IMG/VR virus record: IMGVR_UViG_3300044970_001522
Span: 86,278 to 150,277 of that record
Reading direction: 5' to 3' (one strand)
From: a virus
Length of the DNA: 64,000 bases
Part shown: one piece after another, positions 61,470 to 64,000 of the stretch
Position numbering within the stretch: the first letter of the stretch is position 1
How the letters are laid out: every line of letters starts with the position of its first letter
Notes under the pieces: model-generated
What the model was told of the DNA's origin: nothing
Databases searched by the model: none
Seen by the model: the letters and a program-made list of their open reading frames with translations, nothing else
Position numbers and translations under genes: made by a program

Positions 61470-64000
61470 ATGCCAGCCAAAGCCAAACGAATAGTTCTGA
61501 AGCGTTCTTCAATCGCCGGAAAGAGACCGAGTGCGTCTCACCTTCCGCCAGGCGAAGTGGGTCTAAACACAAACAGCGAAGAACCAGGGCTTTTCTTCTC
61601 AGTTACCGACGGTCAAGTAATTAAAGTTGGGCCCCCCTCAGTTCTACCCCTTCCTCCTACGAACCTCCCGGAAAAGGGTGAGTTGTGGTTCGACACCGAG
61701 GACGGCACACTCAATGTAGGGGACGCAACGAGTCAGTGGCGCACGGTGTCCGCTCCTTTCCTCGGTGGTGGGGGGAGCATAGTGTTTGTTGCTCCCGAGT
61801 TTAAGTACTCTACTGACTCGCTCAGGAATGACGGCCAAGCCCTGCCGTTTCAGACTTTGTCCCGAGCAATACTTGAGCTTTCAAAGATATACATAAGCCG
61901 CGTTTTAGCTGGTTTCTCCACTTCGAACGAAAGCAATCGCTACACAATCCTCCTGTCTTCCTCCATAGTAACAGCCAACAATGGCCCCGGTGTTAGCCTC
62001 GACGATTTCACTGTAAATTTCTCGTCGGCAACCAACAAAGTTACAACGGCACAACTACAACAGTTTAACCCTTTAAGCGGTGGGATTATCGTCCCATTCG
62101 GTATATCCATCATCGGGCTCGACTTGAAAAAGTGCGTGGTCTCCCCCGCATTTGTTCCGTCATATTTCAACCCGGCATTTCCTGCAGCTTACCAAGGAAT
62201 TGACCAACCCCTCAGCTCAATTTTCAAGTGCGGCGGAAACGCTCTCGCCGAGTCGTTCTCCGTTGTTGACAAGTTGTCATCAAGAACGGTTATTTCAATC
62301 ACAGAGGAAAATGGACTAGCGGTTTTCGCCTCCGAGAGATCACACGGACATTTCTTCAATGATGTGGTCTCCGTGAGCTTCGAGCCAACTGTTGACCAGA
62401 GCACCGGGACTTTCACTGCAGGGACCTACTATGTTGTTCCCCTTGATACCTACCGTTTTCACCTATCTTTCGGATCTCAGACGGAGACCCCCGCTGCGGA
62501 GTACATCCCTTTCTCATCCTTACCGACATTCAGCGACAAAACAACACCGAAGCTTCGGGTGGAAAACACTTTAAAGTCTGCCCACAGGTTAAAGGTGTTT
62601 GAAAACGCAACTCTGCTTGAGATTGGGGAGTACTTTACGAAAGTTCAGAAAGCCTTTCCCGACTTCTTTGGTGGAAAAGTTACAAAGGGAATGTCTCTCG
62701 TAAATAGCGGAGACTACACAATCGTGGGCCCGGTTGGAACCTACCCCAACAACGAGGACTCAAACACTACGAGAAACTCATCTTTCTACGCAAAAGACAT
62801 TGTACTCAGGTCTGACTATGGCATGAACTGGGGAGACTTCGACGGGGAGACTGTTTCTGGATTTAAGTCAGTAATTGTAAACTCCTGCACAGCGGTATCG
62901 CTGCAGAACGATCCGTGTGTGTACGAAATTTACACAACCCTCGTAAACCCGGCCACGAAGCTACCAGAGCAAAAGTGGTGGAACTTAACTGAGGCAAAGT
63001 TTCTGTCAACCCCTGTAGAGCTTCGCCCCTCTTCTCTATCAAATGTTCCAGAGAAAGATCAGCTTTCATTGTTAAACTCCACTCCCGTAAATAACATACG
63101 GTATTACTACAAGAGCCTCACAGAGCCAGGCGGCAAAAGCATAGGAATTGTAGACATCGAAAGGGACTTTCGACACTTCGGGTTCCGCGTCAGGAATGGG
63201 GCTCACGGTCAGTTTCAATCTGTGTACAGTATCGGCCCTGCAATTGGGGTCTGGGCGCTCAACGGCGGAACCTGCAGCCTAACAAATAGCACGACGAACT
63301 TTGGCTCGGTCGCGTTTAAGTCTGAGGGTTTCCTTGGAATCAACACAATCGGAGGTGCAAAACCGAACGGAAAAGGATTCGTTCTTGAAGGGGTTCAAAG
63401 GCCATTGGCCCTGCTTAAGTCTCAGGTAGAGAACCCAGACAATAAGAGAATACTTTCCCTTGGGGGAAAGATTAAGGCGATTTACATTGACCCCGAGGAC
63501 CCGAACACGCAAATACTAGAGCTGAGCTCAGACTTTTCCCCGTGTCACTTACTTCCTTACTCCTTAGGGCCGGGGACAGCACTCTGGGTTGAAACTGAGT
63601 CCTGTACCTACCGTGGATTTTTCGCCACAGACGGCGGACCCACAGTTGTCACCGGGCTTGGCGACCCTGTAAACTTTGCCAAGATTCGCTTAAGGTCCTC
63701 GGATAGTACAATACCAAACGACGAGGGACTACTACCCATTCTCGGTGTTCCGTACATTCGTAGGTTCACTGACCCGAGACAAGACTTTGAGCGGTCGTAC
63801 AGCTTATACGTGAGGAACACCCTTCCGAACGCTATCGCCCCCCAAGTTGGATCGGTACTAAGGTTAAACCAAACCAGCCAACAACAGGGTTCAATTTCGC
63901 TAAGACCGAATGTTCAATTTGACCCAGGAATTCTAGGGGGTTGGGGAAGACTATTCACAGTTGATGCTACGGAGACAGGTGGACAAGGGTCTTCTCCACA
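61470..64000 (+). CDS. Large virion/fibre-like protein, 3' end outside the window
   Basis: One frame stays open from the ATG to the last base (843 codons). It begins with basic residues (MPAKAKRIVLKRSSIAGKRP), then LPPGEVGLNTNSEEPGLFFS and KGELWFDTEDGTLNVGDA, the label-type opening seen in cyanophage fibre and baseplate-linked proteins. FVAPEFKYSTDSLRNDGQAL with PFQTLSRAILE recalls right-handed beta-helix (pectin-lyase-like) proteins of T4-like cyanophages, and PILGVPYIRRFTDPRQDFER near the end also looks like them. It is probably a tail-fibre or adhesin-type structural protein; the family is inferred from such patterns. Confidence 0.7.
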   Translation, partial: MPAKAKRIVLKRSSIAGKRPSASHLPPGEVGLNTNSEEPGLFFSVTDGQVIKVGPPSVLPLPPTNLPEKGELWFDTEDGTLNVGDATSQWRTVSAPFLGGGGSIVFVAPEFKYSTDSLRNDGQALPFQTLSRAILELSKIYISRVLAGFSTSNESNRYTILLSSSIVTANNGPGVSLDDFTVNFSSATNKVTTAQLQQFNPLSGGIIVPFGISIIGLDLKKCVVSPAFVPSYFNPAFPAAYQGIDQPLSSIFKCGGNALAESFSVVDKLSSRTVISITEENGLAVFASERSHGHFFNDVVSVSFEPTVDQSTGTFTAGTYYVVPLDTYRFHLSFGSQTETPAAEYIPFSSLPTFSDKTTPKLRVENTLKSAHRLKVFENATLLEIGEYFTKVQKAFPDFFGGKVTKGMSLVNSGDYTIVGPVGTYPNNEDSNTTRNSSFYAKDIVLRSDYGMNWGDFDGETVSGFKSVIVNSCTAVSLQNDPCVYEIYTTLVNPATKLPEQKWWNLTEAKFLSTPVELRPSSLSNVPEKDQLSLLNSTPVNNIRYYYKSLTEPGGKSIGIVDIERDFRHFGFRVRNGAHGQFQSVYSIGPAIGVWALNGGTCSLTNSTTNFGSVAFKSEGFLGINTIGGAKPNGKGFVLEGVQRPLALLKSQVENPDNKRILSLGGKIKAIYIDPEDPNTQILELSSDFSPCHLLPYSLGPGTALWVETESCTYRGFFATDGGPTVVTGLGDPVNFAKIRLRSSDSTIPNDEGLLPILGVPYIRRFTDPRQDFERSYSLYVRNTLPNAIAPQVGSVLRLNQTSQQQGSISLRPNVQFDPGILGGWGRLFTVDATETGGQGSSP

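Noticed and set aside
1-64000. tRNA genes
   Set aside because: I looked for cloverleaf signatures such as a TTCGANTC T-loop with matching stems. The few TTCGAATC-like strings (for example at 660 and 9606) lie inside coding frames without flanking stems.
1-64000. TAG recoding of the whole genome
   Set aside because: TAG ends several clear genes (the topoisomerase at 15077, the chaperone-independent frame at 1879), so the amber codon at 6114 is a local event.

Overview
The window is one continuous stretch of a tailed-phage genome, about 64 kb, with every supported gene on the + strand and almost no space between genes. The host is most likely a cyanobacterium. The best evidence is a 368-residue protein with a signal peptide, a Ser-rich segment, a membrane segment and a DUF1517-type C-terminal domain (8753-9859); that family belongs to cyanobacteria and plastids. 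PhoH and the CxxGKSC..TCIS cysteine motifs also fit a cyanophage, but I cannot name host or phage. The virion genes form a mosaic. Head and connector genes look Mu-like: DUF935 portal, gpI-type protease/scaffold, gpF-type minor head protein, DUF1320 connector, gp37-like terminator and gpG-like morphogenesis protein. The tail is T4/contractile-like: sheath, tube, gp25, a gp6/J-type wedge and an OB-fold hub protein. So this is probably a myovirus.

Layout. 1-13 kb: about 40 small, overlapping early genes, mostly unknown. They include a P-loop protein, an HTH protein, two partial HigA-like proteins, a metallophosphoesterase, a P-loop kinase-like protein and the DUF1517 gene. At least five sigma-70-like promoters sit here in a recurring cassette. 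13-19.6 kb: replication genes, namely a type II topoisomerase A-type subunit and a family A DNA polymerase that matches animal mitochondrial polymerase gamma along most of its length. 19.6-36.3 kb: tail assembly chaperone with a -1 frameshift, very long sheath, gp25, portal, protease/scaffold, minor head protein, decoration protein, a major capsid gene split by four group I introns, and tail tube. 36.4-48.4 kb: baseplate and connector proteins. 48.4-53.3 kb: a small-terminase candidate, two tandem large-terminase paralogues and PhoH. 53.3-61.4 kb: late accessory genes, including a protein-kinase-fold protein, cysteine-tagged proteins, acidic-repeat proteins and small membrane proteins that could act in lysis. 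61.5 kb to the end: a large virion or fibre protein that runs off the window.

Two regulatory signals divide the genome. The early region uses TTGCCT-N17-TATAGT-type promoters preceded by a conserved 11-nt box. From 22.9 kb on, a short motif GGGTAAA(A/G) recurs about 17 times in front of virion and accessory genes, usually about 30 nt before the start codon; I infer a late promoter. Two more copies lie at 1089 and 15099.

I found no tRNA, CRISPR array, integrase, tape measure, endolysin, helicase/primase or topoisomerase B subunit. These may lie outside the window. No gene-free stretch exceeds 300 bases apart from the self-splicing introns, and 6094-6384 holds a gene with an in-frame amber codon.
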